From positions 1 to 33,979 of the IMG/VR virus record IMGVR_UViG_3300032213_000907: a stretch of 33,979 nucleotides of DNA, one strand, 5' to 3'. This document shows, in pieces, positions 5,751 to 12,875 of the stretch. This DNA is from a virus. Numbering within the stretch: the first letter of the stretch is position 1; each line of letters begins with the position of its first letter. The notes below the pieces were generated by a model. That model made no database searches, had not been told where the DNA came from, and was given only the letters and a program-made list of their open reading frames with translations. The translations under genes and the position numbers were made by a program.

Positions 5751-6256
5751 TCCAATATTCCAAAAAGCGATTCCAAAATTCCAACGCGATTCCAATTTTC
5801 TGGAACAAATCTAGCCTTGCAATAACCAAGATATTTTAAGCAAACCTTAAAGTATCGTCAGGCGTGTTTTTGTTCCAAGATTCCAATTTATCAAATTTAT
5901 CTGGAACCGACTTTTCCCTTTAAAATCATATAGTTACGCCAATTTATTCCAATATTCCAATATTCCAGAAAGTTTTTTGGCTTCCAGAGAGTTTGACATC
6001 GTTCGTCTCTTTCAGCTAGTGCAAAATCACGCATCGCAAAACTCCACACATATCTCCCAACTTCCCACAAAATGCACTGGAATTCTGGAATACTGGAATA
6101 AATATATTTATTCTTCTTCTACTACTATATATATGTTATATATAGGTTTAGTTTTTTCTCCGTTTTCAACCCCAGTAGTACTTTTCCTTACAAATAAAAA
6201 TTCCAGCCCGATTCCAATTTCACCCAATTTATTCCAATTTCAACCCAACAATTCCA
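5749..6256. repeat. ATTCCA repeat array in AT-rich DNA (candidate replication origin)
   Basis: About 13 copies of ATTCCA lie on the plus strand (for example 5749, 5757, 5770, 5778, 5789, 5880, three at 5946-5965, and several at 6200-6256). At least five TGGAAT or TGGAAC copies lie on the other strand, concentrated around 5801, 5902 and 6078-6096. Spacing is irregular, often 8-11 bases. The DNA is strongly AT-rich, has no gene and lies among the early genes. Iteron-like arrays beside AT-rich DNA are typical of initiator-binding origins, so an origin is my best guess. Binding by a regulator is the alternative. Confidence 0.5.
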
Positions 6257-6377
6257 ATTCCGAACCAATCGCACCAAATTAAGAACCGTATAGTATTATT
6301 TCCAAATTTATCATTCAGCCCACCCTGAACACTTGTATAAAAAAGTAATACAAAGTACTTGTGTTATCAGCATATTG

Positions 6378-6386
6378 TGTTATAAT
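6378..6386 (+). promoter_or_regulatory. Extended -10 promoter TGTTATAAT
   Basis: TG-T-TATAAT is a perfect extended -10, with TTGTGT 16 bases upstream as a weak -35. It would start a transcript about 80 bases before the gene at 6473; the TTCA-N8-TGAA element at 6429-6448 lies inside the 5' leader. Confidence 0.65.
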
Positions 6387-6428
6387 AGAAACAGGTCGAG
6401 GCATATGCTTTGACCGCGCTTGTTTACC

Positions 6429-6448
6429 GTTTCACGGTGACATGAAAT
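6429..6448 (+). promoter_or_regulatory. TTCA-N8-TGAA element, copy 4 (5' leader)
   Basis: GTTTCA-cggtgaca-TGAAAT lies in the predicted leader between the promoter and the SD of the 93-aa gene. The eight central bases keep GT at positions 3-4, as in the other copies. In RNA it forms a short hairpin about 16 bases before the SD. Confidence 0.65.
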
Positions 6449-6472
6449 TCAATCAACCAAATGGAGAATGCA

Positions 6473-6754
6473 ATGAAAGTTGGCTTTGTTCTGAACCGCC
6501 CCATGCGCAAGACTTTGCGCCTTACGACCGTCCGTCCTGCGTACAACACTGCGCACACGGACTTGACCGAGACACTGCGAAGAGATGCGTGTCTGACTGA
6601 CGATGTTCTGTTACAGAATTTAGAGTTCCTTGACCGAGGCTACGACCACGACGAGTTCATGGACATCGACGACGAGCATGAGGGCTTGACCATAACCGAG
6701 CCGATGGACGAGGTAGAGCTGTTCAGGTTCTGCACTGGCTACGATGTCATCTAA
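6473..6754 (+). CDS. Hypothetical acidic protein (93 aa)
   Basis: ATG 6473 follows TGGAGAATGCA. The translation begins MKVGFVLNRPMRKTLRL; the second half is strongly acidic (DHDEFMDIDDEHE near residues 59-71). It opens a small operon with the genes at 6778 and 7019, spaced by 23 and 1 bases. No family is recognised; small acidic early proteins are often DNA mimics or inhibitors, but nothing here shows that. Confidence 0.65.
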   Translation: MKVGFVLNRPMRKTLRLTTVRPAYNTAHTDLTETLRRDACLTDDVLLQNLEFLDRGYDHDEFMDIDDEHEGLTITEPMDEVELFRFCTGYDVI

Positions 6755-6777
6755 TTAATCATTCACAGGAGGCTGAC

Positions 6778-7017
6778 ATGAAAGTTCGAGCAATTCGCCA
6801 AAGGGCGAAAACAAAATTTGTTTCTATCGGGGGGTTCTCGTTTATCCGAGACTGCGCTGTCAAACGCTGTCGCACCTACGAGATGGGTTGCGTATCGTGT
6901 GCCTTTTGGCGCTTTCGGGATGAGCATGGGCGGTTCGTCTACAACGAGGACGAGATGCGTACCTTTTACAACAAGGTTGAAGACGAGAGAGTCGAAGCTC
7001 TCCTGAAGGGAGAGTGA
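6778..7017 (+). CDS. Hypothetical Cys-containing protein (79 aa)
   Basis: ATG 6778 follows CAGGAGGCTGAC, a strong SD. The translation has RDCAVKRCRTYEMGCVSCAF near residues 24-43, with four Cys that could bind zinc, then a charged C-terminus. It is coupled to the next gene, whose ATG lies one base after this stop. No family is recognised. Confidence 0.65.
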   Translation: MKVRAIRQRAKTKFVSIGGFSFIRDCAVKRCRTYEMGCVSCAFWRFRDEHGRFVYNEDEMRTFYNKVEDERVEALLKGE

Positions 7018-7018
7018 C

Positions 7019-7570
7019 ATGGGATATCGTTCAGACGTTTCTTATGTGATAGTGTTCCCTGACGCCGCGCAGTACCACATGTTCTTGACCACTGCCCGAA
7101 CATTATCGAATCAGCCCATCGTGAATGATGAGATAGAAAACATCAACGGACAAAAGGTTTGGGGTGACATGGTACGCGCGTTAGACCAGACGACGCATGG
7201 TGTAGACATATATAAGAACGGATACCTGTCTGTCGACGGAGATTGCTACATCTTTCCAGCGATTGCGTTCAAGGTGCAGTCTGTAAAGTGGTACGAGAAC
7301 TACGAGGAAGTGCATGACCATGAGTCGTTACTTACTCTGGCGTACTTGTTCTCCAAGGGTGAGCTGACTGAGTACAAAGTAGGTCTGAACGCCACCGCGA
7401 GGATGAACCCATGCACATACAACTTCTTGCGTGTGGGCGAGGACGATGACGACATTGAGAGACGCGATGGCGGTCGGCATGTTGCGATGACCACGCACCC
7501 GATGATGGTGCATAGACGCATCACATTCGATGAACCGATGCGCAATATCTTTGGCGAGGAGTATGTATAA
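7019..7570 (+). CDS. Conserved phage hypothetical protein, MGYRSDV family (183 aa)
   Basis: The start MGYRSDVSYVIVFPDAAQYH is a pattern I have seen at the N-terminus of many phage hypothetical proteins. The middle has VDGDCYIFPAIAFKVQSVKW and YENYEEVHDHESLLTLAYLF. An acidic DDDD stretch near residue 143 is followed by a basic tail. Function is unknown. It ends the three-gene operon that starts at 6473; a new promoter follows at 7609. Confidence 0.7.
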   Translation: MGYRSDVSYVIVFPDAAQYHMFLTTARTLSNQPIVNDEIENINGQKVWGDMVRALDQTTHGVDIYKNGYLSVDGDCYIFPAIAFKVQSVKWYENYEEVHDHESLLTLAYLFSKGELTEYKVGLNATARMNPCTYNFLRVGEDDDDIERRDGGRHVAMTTHPMMVHRRITFDEPMRNIFGEEYV

Positions 7571-7608
7571 AAAAGTCAATCAAACAGCTTTGTTTATATG
7601 TCAAGTTA

Positions 7609-7617
7609 TGTTATAAT
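7609..7617 (+). promoter_or_regulatory. Extended -10 promoter TGTTATAAT
   Basis: TG-T-TATAAT is preceded by ATGTCAAGT, the same upstream sequence as at the 3410 promoter. It starts a transcript about 85 bases before the 7701 gene, again with a TTCA-N8-TGAA element in the leader. Confidence 0.65.
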
Positions 7618-7661
7618 CATATCTGAGTCGGGGAGTAATTGCAAAGGGCGGTTACTTACTG

Positions 7662-7679
7662 ATTCATGGTGTCCTGAAA
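7662..7679 (+). promoter_or_regulatory. TTCA-N8-TGAA element, copy 5 (5' leader)
   Basis: ATTCA-tggtgtcc-TGAAAT lies between the promoter at 7609 and the SD of the 82-aa gene, with GT at spacer positions 3-4. Its placement relative to the -10 (about 45 bases downstream) matches copy 4. Confidence 0.65.
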
Positions 7680-7700
7680 TTCAACTACATGGAGTATGCA

Positions 7701-7949
7701 ATGGGAAAGATGAAACAAATTTCAATTCTGATTGACGAGCTGATAGCGGATGGCTTACTGCCTGACCCCGCGCCTGTTCAGCCTGTCGTGTTCGTGATGG
7801 TGTGCGATGGTGCGCCTGTCGGTGTGTATGTGGACAAGCAGACAGCCGAGTACGAGATGCACCTGTGCATCCAAGGCGACTACGAGGAGATGGGTGTCGT
7901 GTCTCACTACGAGTTACGCCCGATGCCGTTGGTCACGCATCGCCTATAA
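7701..7949 (+). CDS. Hypothetical protein (82 aa)
   Basis: ATG 7701 follows TGGAGTATGCA, so the longer in-frame start at 7689 is not needed. The translation begins MGKMKQISILIDELIADGLL and contains VVFVMVCDGAPVGVYVDKQT followed by AEYEMHLCIQGDYEE. This pattern of a short strand carrying a query about a value and a modified index is seen in small phage proteins, but I cannot name the family. It is acidic and soluble, and starts the operon that runs into the zinc-ribbon protein at 7968. Confidence 0.6.
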   Translation: MGKMKQISILIDELIADGLLPDPAPVQPVVFVMVCDGAPVGVYVDKQTAEYEMHLCIQGDYEEMGVVSHYELRPMPLVTHRL

Positions 7950-7967
7950 CAATTCACGGAGAACTGA

Positions 7968-8183
7968 ATGCCTAACCGAATGAAACCATTGTGTGTTCGC
8001 TGTGGCGATACATACTCAGCCAAGCGTGCGAACGCTGGCTATCAGCTATGTTTGTTTTGTGGAGAGAAGGACGCACAGACGCGTAGGCACACCATCGCGC
8101 CAATGCACAAGTCCAACTACATGCTCATCACAAACATGGAAGACCTCAAGGGTCTGAACAACAAGGGCGGGATGTTCCGCTGA
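7968..8183 (+). CDS. Small zinc-ribbon-like protein (71 aa)
   Basis: ATG 7968 follows CACGGAGAACTGA. Two CxxC pairs are visible: CVRC at residues 9-12 and CLFC at 28-31, a typical zinc-ribbon spacing. A basic segment DAQTRRHTIAPMHKSNY follows. Such mini-ribbons in phages often bind DNA or RNA polymerase; the role here is unknown. The gene stop at 8183 touches the TTCA-N8-TGAA element before the next gene. Confidence 0.65.
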   Translation: MPNRMKPLCVRCGDTYSAKRANAGYQLCLFCGEKDAQTRRHTIAPMHKSNYMLITNMEDLKGLNNKGGMFR

Positions 8184-8201
8184 TTCACCGTCACCTGAAA
8201 C
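8183..8201 (+). promoter_or_regulatory. TTCA-N8-TGAA element, copy 6 (before the DUF3150-like gene)
   Basis: ATTCA-ccgtcacc-TGAAAC fills the short gap between the stop at 8183 and the SD of the 8219 gene. No promoter lies here, so in this copy an RNA-level action (translation or processing) is easier to imagine than repression of initiation. Confidence 0.6.
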
Positions 8202-8218
8202 TTTAACTGGAGAAACCT

Positions 8219-9133
8219 ATGAACTTTGAACTTGAAAAACCCAAGCATCTCATCAGCTTGGCATCATCCGCTGTGATTGTTACAGTGGAGGTGAATGTCT
8301 GGACAGCGACCAAGCAAGACCGCGCCATCTCAAACGAGGTGACGACTGCCAAGCGAGCAAGCGCAGACGCAGGCAAATTCACGCAGAACCTGCTCGCCAA
8401 CTCACCAGAACATAAGGCGCTGTTGAACTATCGGCAGACCGTGTATAACTGGCTTCAGCGATGCACATACGACTGGGCTGGTTCGGCTCGGTTGTTGCCC
8501 ACCTTCCACATCGAGAAGTTTATGAAAGAGCTGAACGAGCACAAGGTTGCGTTTCAGGCTCTGCTGAACAACTTCATAACCAAGTACCCTGACATCGTGT
8601 CGGATGCGGCGTTCAAGCAAGGGGATATGTTCGACCGTTCATCCTACCCTGAACCCAAAGATATTCTCAGACGGTTCCAAATCAAGGAGTTCATCTCTGA
8701 TGTACCCAAGAACGACTTCCGCACAGGTGGTATCGCGTCTGCGATTGCTGACGACTTGCAGAGTCACTTCACCAACCAGACCAAGGACATCGTGAACAAT
8801 GTCATGGCAGACGCAAGCGAGAGACTGCTGGCTATTGCGGAACGCATAAGTTCAGCCTGTGCTGAACCTGAGTTCAACGACGATGGCAAGACCAAGCGCA
8901 AGAAGATTTACGACACAACTGTGAGTCAAGCCAAAGAGCTTTGCGAGACCCTGAAGCACTTTAACTTAACAAATAACAGCGCATTGGAGGACGCGCGGTT
9001 GCAACTGGAAGAGGCGTTGCGCGGTGTGACCACCGAGGAGTTGCGTGAGAGCGCATACGAGAGACGCAAGGTCAAGGACAGCGTGGACGACATGCTGAGT
9101 AAATTCAAACCACTGAGGACTTTCAATGACTGA
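8219..9133 (+). CDS. DUF3150-like protein, partner of MoxR/VWA genes (304 aa)
   Basis: ATG 8219 follows CTGGAGAAACCT. The N-terminus has IVTVEVNVWTATKQDRAIS near residue 20, like the opening strand of DUF3150 proteins. A WLQRCTYDW...SARLLPTFHIEKF segment and FITKYPDIV follow, and the C-terminal half is long, helical and charged. DUF3150 genes usually neighbour a CobS/MoxR-like ATPase and a CobT/VWA-like gene, and exactly that pair follows here at 9380 and 10731. In chelatase-like systems the third protein links ATPase and VWA subunits; the phage role is unknown. The assignment rests on context plus partial sequence resemblance. Confidence 0.55.
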   Translation: MNFELEKPKHLISLASSAVIVTVEVNVWTATKQDRAISNEVTTAKRASADAGKFTQNLLANSPEHKALLNYRQTVYNWLQRCTYDWAGSARLLPTFHIEKFMKELNEHKVAFQALLNNFITKYPDIVSDAAFKQGDMFDRSSYPEPKDILRRFQIKEFISDVPKNDFRTGGIASAIADDLQSHFTNQTKDIVNNVMADASERLLAIAERISSACAEPEFNDDGKTKRKKIYDTTVSQAKELCETLKHFNLTNNSALEDARLQLEEALRGVTTEELRESAYERRKVKDSVDDMLSKFKPLRTFND

Positions 9134-9359
9134 CTTAGAACTTTTCCTGTCGATAGCGAACGGTGTACTGCTGTTCCTCTGGTACAGAGAACACGAGAAG
9201 CGCACGGAGTTAAGCCGTGTGCTGAGTTTGTTACACATGTTGATGAAGCGCATCGGCATGGGTCACGCGACTGTTGTACGAATCGGCGACGACGGATACA
9301 GCATCAAACCAACGGAGGCTGGCATCAAGGCGGCTTTCGAAGAAATCACCTTACCCTGA
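9126..9359 (+). CDS. Small membrane-anchored protein (77 aa)
   Basis: ATG 9126 overlaps the end of the DUF3150-like gene (ATGACTGA), which couples translation. Residues 5-19 (ELFLSIANGVLLFLWY) form one short hydrophobic segment, followed by a charged helix and a soluble tail GDDGYSIKPTEAGIKAAFEE. A single-pass inner-membrane protein with a cytoplasmic tail is likely. It lies between the DUF3150-like gene and the ATPase. No family is recognised. Confidence 0.6.
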   Translation: MTDLELFLSIANGVLLFLWYREHEKRTELSRVLSLLHMLMKRIGMGHATVVRIGDDGYSIKPTEAGIKAAFEEITLP

Positions 9360-9379
9360 ACAACTAACTGGAGAATGCA

Positions 9380-10486
9380 ATGAGCAAAATCAATTTCACC
9401 CCAATGGTTTCCATCGACGAAGCCAAGTCCATCATCAGCGCAATCGGTGATGAAGTTACATGTATCTTGGTGTCAGAGCCTGGTGTTGGCAAGTCGTCTG
9501 TTCTTTCAGGCATTGCTGAAATGAACGGTGACCAATGGCGCAAGGTCGGGGATGACTATGCCACAGACAAGTATGACTACATCTACGTGGACTGCCCTGT
9601 GAAAGACATGATGGATGTCGCGGCATCAATCCCCAACCACCAGACCAAGGCGCTTGAATACTATGTGTCGTCACTGTTCAAGCTCGACAACGACAAGCCC
9701 AAGGTCATCATGCTCGACGAGGCGTTCAAAGCCCCGAAGCTCATGCAGATTATCTACACACGGATGATGCTTGAGAGAACAGCGGGTGACAAGCCACTGC
9801 CCAAGGGTTCGTTCTTGTTCGGTACAAGTAACAACGCATCGGATGGTGTGGGTGACAGCTTGCTTGGTCATGTGGGCAATCGCATCTGTTTGTTGAATGT
9901 GAGCAAGCCAAGCCATGAGGAATGGTTGCGTTGGGCAAACAAGAACAACATCTCCCGCCTGACTCGTGCATGGGCGGCTATGAATCCCCGCGCGTTCAAG
10001 TCATACCTTGACCCAGACCAGCAAGACAATCCATACATCTTCAAGCCATCGTCAACGAACAAGCAGTTCGTGTCCCCTCGGTCATTGGCGAAATCATCTG
10101 TGGTCATTGAGCGCAAGCACAAGTACACGGAGAACAGCATGATGGTGGCGTTGTCAGGCATCGTTGGTGAAGCGGCGGCTAAGAGTATGGCGGCGTTCAT
10201 TGCGGTCGAGGACAAGCTCATCAAGTATGAGGATGTACTGAAAGACCCATCCAAGATTAAAGTTCCTGATGAGGTGGCTGTCCTTGTTCAGATGTTGTTC
10301 GAAGCCATCGACAACATAGAGACTCAGGATGCCCTGAACAGCTACATGGAGTTCGTCAACCGTATCAAGCACAGCGAGATTCAGTCCATCTTCTTCACCA
10401 TGATGATGCGCAGTAAGCCTCGCGTTGCGCGATACAACCAACAGCTGAGTGAGTGGGCGGCGGCTAACCACATCTACATGGGGTGA
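9380..10486 (+). CDS. MoxR/CobS-like AAA+ ATPase (368 aa)
   Basis: ATG 9380 follows CTGGAGAATGCA. Walker A is EPGVGKSS near residues 32-39, Walker B is VIMLDEA near 110-116, and a sensor-1-like GTSNNASDGVGDSLLGHVGN lies near 150. LNVSKPSHEEWLRWANKN follows, as in the MoxR/CobS lid region. MoxR-type ATPases form hexamers that remodel a VWA-domain partner, and the partner gene lies 245 bases downstream. A degenerate TCA-N8-TGA precedes the SD. Target and role in the phage cycle are unknown. Confidence 0.85.
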   Translation: MSKINFTPMVSIDEAKSIISAIGDEVTCILVSEPGVGKSSVLSGIAEMNGDQWRKVGDDYATDKYDYIYVDCPVKDMMDVAASIPNHQTKALEYYVSSLFKLDNDKPKVIMLDEAFKAPKLMQIIYTRMMLERTAGDKPLPKGSFLFGTSNNASDGVGDSLLGHVGNRICLLNVSKPSHEEWLRWANKNNISRLTRAWAAMNPRAFKSYLDPDQQDNPYIFKPSSTNKQFVSPRSLAKSSVVIERKHKYTENSMMVALSGIVGEAAAKSMAAFIAVEDKLIKYEDVLKDPSKIKVPDEVAVLVQMLFEAIDNIETQDALNSYMEFVNRIKHSEIQSIFFTMMMRSKPRVARYNQQLSEWAAANHIYMG

Positions 10487-10489
10487 TGT

Positions 10490-10648
10490 ATGAAAACATG
10501 GAGAGGCGTAGTTGTGTTCAGGTACTACCAAACAGTTGTAGTTGAAGCTGAATCACGAGACGAAGCTGAACGACTCATGTGTGCCGAGTTCGATTTCAGC
10601 AAGGCAGACGGAGAGAGTGAAGTCTTGGACATTGAGGAAGTCGAATGA
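10490..10648 (+). CDS. Hypothetical small acidic protein (52 aa)
   Basis: The ORF starts two bases after the ATPase stop and overlaps the next start by four bases (ATGA), as expected in this operon. The translation begins MKTWRGVVVFRYYQTVVVEA and continues ESRDEAERLM, a beta-strand plus helix pattern common in tiny phage proteins that carry a VEAESxDEA motif. The SD is weak. No function is known. Confidence 0.55.
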   Translation: MKTWRGVVVFRYYQTVVVEAESRDEAERLMCAEFDFSKADGESEVLDIEEVE

Positions 10649-10731
10649 GTAGAGAAAGCATTGCGTTGACCATCGTCTACATCGTAGCGATGGTTGTTTT
10701 GTGTATGGATATATTTGTTTGGAGGATGTAA
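10645..10731 (+). CDS. Tiny single-pass membrane peptide (28 aa)
   Basis: The frame MSRESIALTIVYIVAMVVLC-MDIFVWRM consists almost entirely of one membrane span. Its stop overlaps the VWA start as TAATG, and its start overlaps the previous stop as ATGA, so it is stitched into the operon. With the 77-aa protein it gives the ATPase-VWA cluster two membrane peptides. At this size the call is tentative. Confidence 0.45.
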   Translation: MSRESIALTIVYIVAMVVLCMDIFVWRM

Positions 10732-11933
10732 TGGAAATCACACAGGAAGTCCGCATCAAGCGCGGACACATCGCCATGATGAAGCACCCTGAGACTGCAC
10801 TGTACTCAGGCGTGATGATGATGGGTGAAACATCGGTGGAGGACAAGCCCATCACTGCGTATACGGATGGGGTGAACAAGCGTTATGGCAGAGCCTTTCT
10901 CACAGCAATGTGCAAAGAGGACTCAGAGATTAACGGTCTCATCTTGCACGAGAACTTACACATCGTGTTGCGTCACATGCTGTATGGCAGAGACATGTTC
11001 ATGGAGAACAAGGACAGAGCCAACCGAGCCGCTGACTATGTCGTCAATGGCATCATCATGGCAATCAAAGACAAGAAGCTGGTCAAGCTCCCTGATGGTG
11101 GCTTGTATGACCCACGCTTTGAAAACATGAACATGCGTCAGGTCTATAACATTCTCAAGGATGAGGAAGGCGGTGGTGGCGGAGGCAACGGTAACCCTGA
11201 CCCGAATGGGAAACCGTCCAATGGTTCAGGGGGTGGTGAATACCAATTCGACGAGCATGACTTTGAAAGCGACATGACTGACGAAGACATGAAAGAGATG
11301 GATGCCAAGATTGACCGAGCCATCCGAGAAGGCGCAATCCTTGCGGGTCGATTGGGCGTTGACTTGCCACGAGCCATCACAGAGATGCTTGAGCCACATG
11401 TCGATTGGCGCAGAGAGTTTGCTGACTTTGTGTCGTCCTCATGCAAGGGTAAGGACGAGTACACATGGCGCAGATTCAACCGTCGCATGTTGCCCAATGA
11501 TGTGTTTCTACCAACAGTGGAGAACGAGACTATCGGAGAGATTGTTGTCAATATCGACACATCGGGTTCGATTGACCAAGAGCAACTTAACGTATTCGCC
11601 ACAGAACTGGTCTCAATCGCAGAGGCTGTTCAGCCCGAAGCCATCCGCGTTTTGTGGTGGGACACCAAGGTGCATGGTGAGCAACTGTTCACAGAGAACT
11701 ATGAGCAGATTGGTTCTTTGCTCAAGCCACTGGGTGGGGGCGGAACTAGGGTTTCATGTGTCTCTGAATACATAAACAAGAAGAAGATAAAGGCAGAGTG
11801 TGTGGTGGTGTTCACCGATGGCTACTTGGAGAACGATGTGCAGTGGCAGGTCGATGCGCCAACGCTGTGGCTTGTTACACACAACAAACACTGGACGCCC
11901 CCTGCTGGCAAGATGGTTTTCGTTAACAACTGA
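10731..11933 (+). CDS. VWA-like protein with N-terminal HExxH metallopeptidase domain (400 aa)
   Basis: ATG 10731 follows GGAGGATGTA, so longer in-frame starts are rejected. The N-terminal part has ILHENLHIVLRH near residues 71-82, an intact HExxH zinc motif, as in putative metallopeptidase (DUF2201-type) domains. A Gly-rich acidic linker (near 144-175) follows. The C-terminal VWA fold has a complete MIDAS: DTSGS at about 276-280, Thr in GGGGTR near 338, and Asp in FTDG near 362. With the upstream MoxR-like ATPase it forms the usual ATPase-VWA pair. A metal-dependent protease or remodelling complex acting on a host or phage target is plausible; the target is unknown. Confidence 0.8.
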   Translation: MEITQEVRIKRGHIAMMKHPETALYSGVMMMGETSVEDKPITAYTDGVNKRYGRAFLTAMCKEDSEINGLILHENLHIVLRHMLYGRDMFMENKDRANRAADYVVNGIIMAIKDKKLVKLPDGGLYDPRFENMNMRQVYNILKDEEGGGGGGNGNPDPNGKPSNGSGGGEYQFDEHDFESDMTDEDMKEMDAKIDRAIREGAILAGRLGVDLPRAITEMLEPHVDWRREFADFVSSSCKGKDEYTWRRFNRRMLPNDVFLPTVENETIGEIVVNIDTSGSIDQEQLNVFATELVSIAEAVQPEAIRVLWWDTKVHGEQLFTENYEQIGSLLKPLGGGGTRVSCVSEYINKKKIKAECVVVFTDGYLENDVQWQVDAPTLWLVTHNKHWTPPAGKMVFVNN

Positions 11934-11945
11934 TGGAGGAATGCA

Positions 11946-12854
11946 ATGACTTTCTATGATGTAAAACACAGACAGTACAAAGACTACATGAAAGATGTGG
12001 AGAAGGTAAAACCCTATCGTGGCAAGATAGCAAAAGCCTACCCGCTTGGTAGCAGAAAATATTCTGCAAGACACTTCACTGTGAGTGAGGACGGAGTTGT
12101 TTCTATATGGAACTGTTCATTCACTTACATAGAAGGCACAAGGGATGGGGAAACTCAATCTCGTCGTGAATCAATCATGCCCCATGCGTATGTGTATCCA
12201 GACAACACCGTACAAATCTTGAAGTCTTGGGATGTGGCGATGCTTTCTAGAATCGTTGGACAACACGTGTGCCATAGCAAAAAATATGGTGGCACTATCG
12301 TCAGAGATAACAAAGGCAGATTGCATCCGCTGTTCAAAGACGCGCGTATATCTCTTGTAGATGGCAAGGTGATAACGCCTTATGAATGGTATCACCCCAC
12401 CGTGAATCGCAAAAGAGCAAGAGAACATTTGAAGAAGTACGATGACTTCAAGACATTACATCCGATGTTCTTGAATGCGATGAACGGCGAAGGGTTCAAA
12501 GGGATGTTTGATGACTTTGACCAAGAGCTGGGGGACATCTGGCAGAACAGTAGACATTTTAACTTTAACAAGTTTGAAGAAATGGTGGATACCAAACGGT
12601 ACGCAGATGCCGCTGTGTATATCACAACGCTAGGGAGAAGTTGGTGGTGGGCAAGCTATCAAGTTGACTCAAGTGTTAATAGATTTACAGAACATGTAGA
12701 GAAATTCATAGCAACAGAGTTTGATAAACATGTCTACAAGAGAGCAGGTACGCAAGTGTTTGACTACAACCTGATACCCGCAGATGAAAACATCAGAAGT
12801 ACGAAGTGGACTCCCATCGTGAAGTCCAACGGGCAAGTGGTAGAACGTCTTTAA
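11946..12854 (+). CDS. Hypothetical protein (302 aa)
   Basis: ATG 11946 follows ATGGAGGAATGCA. The protein is basic in its N-terminal quarter (YDVKHRQYKDYMKDVEKVKP). It contains GGTIVRDNKGRLHPLFKDAR near residue 115 and a late FVDTKRYADAAVYI-like region with two Trp runs (RSWWWAS). I recognise no domain. It directly follows the VWA gene in the same operon, so it may belong to that system, but its base composition is slightly more AT-rich than the triad. Confidence 0.65.
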   Translation: MTFYDVKHRQYKDYMKDVEKVKPYRGKIAKAYPLGSRKYSARHFTVSEDGVVSIWNCSFTYIEGTRDGETQSRRESIMPHAYVYPDNTVQILKSWDVAMLSRIVGQHVCHSKKYGGTIVRDNKGRLHPLFKDARISLVDGKVITPYEWYHPTVNRKRAREHLKKYDDFKTLHPMFLNAMNGEGFKGMFDDFDQELGDIWQNSRHFNFNKFEEMVDTKRYADAAVYITTLGRSWWWASYQVDSSVNRFTEHVEKFIATEFDKHVYKRAGTQVFDYNLIPADENIRSTKWTPIVKSNGQVVERL

Positions 12855-12875
12855 TTTAATCAACAGGAGAATGCA

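Larger units (their letters stand above)
5628..6472. other. Gene-free region with repeats and promoter
   Basis: These 845 bases hold no supportable gene. They contain a terminator (5635-5667), control cassette copy 3 (5681-5750), the ATTCCA repeat array in AT-rich DNA (5749-6256), an AT-rich tail, a promoter (6378-6386) and a TTCA-N8-TGAA element (6429-6448). Open frames here are low-complexity and lack a ribosome-binding site. Confidence 0.7.

Noticed and set aside
5749-6256. CRISPR array
   Set aside because: The repeats are only 6-8 bases, irregularly spaced, in both orientations, and without unique spacers of constant size.
5977-6282. 101-codon open frame in the repeat region
   Set aside because: It is low-complexity, made largely of the ATTCCA repeats, and has no SD and no protein-like composition.
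8638-8653. Eighth TTCA-N8-TGAA match inside the DUF3150-like gene
   Set aside because: It lacks GT at spacer positions 3-4 and lies deep inside coding sequence, so it is probably chance.
9346-9358. Degenerate TCA-N8-TGA before the ATPase gene
   Set aside because: The position fits the pattern, but one half-site base and the spacer GT are missing. I noted it in the gene entry only.
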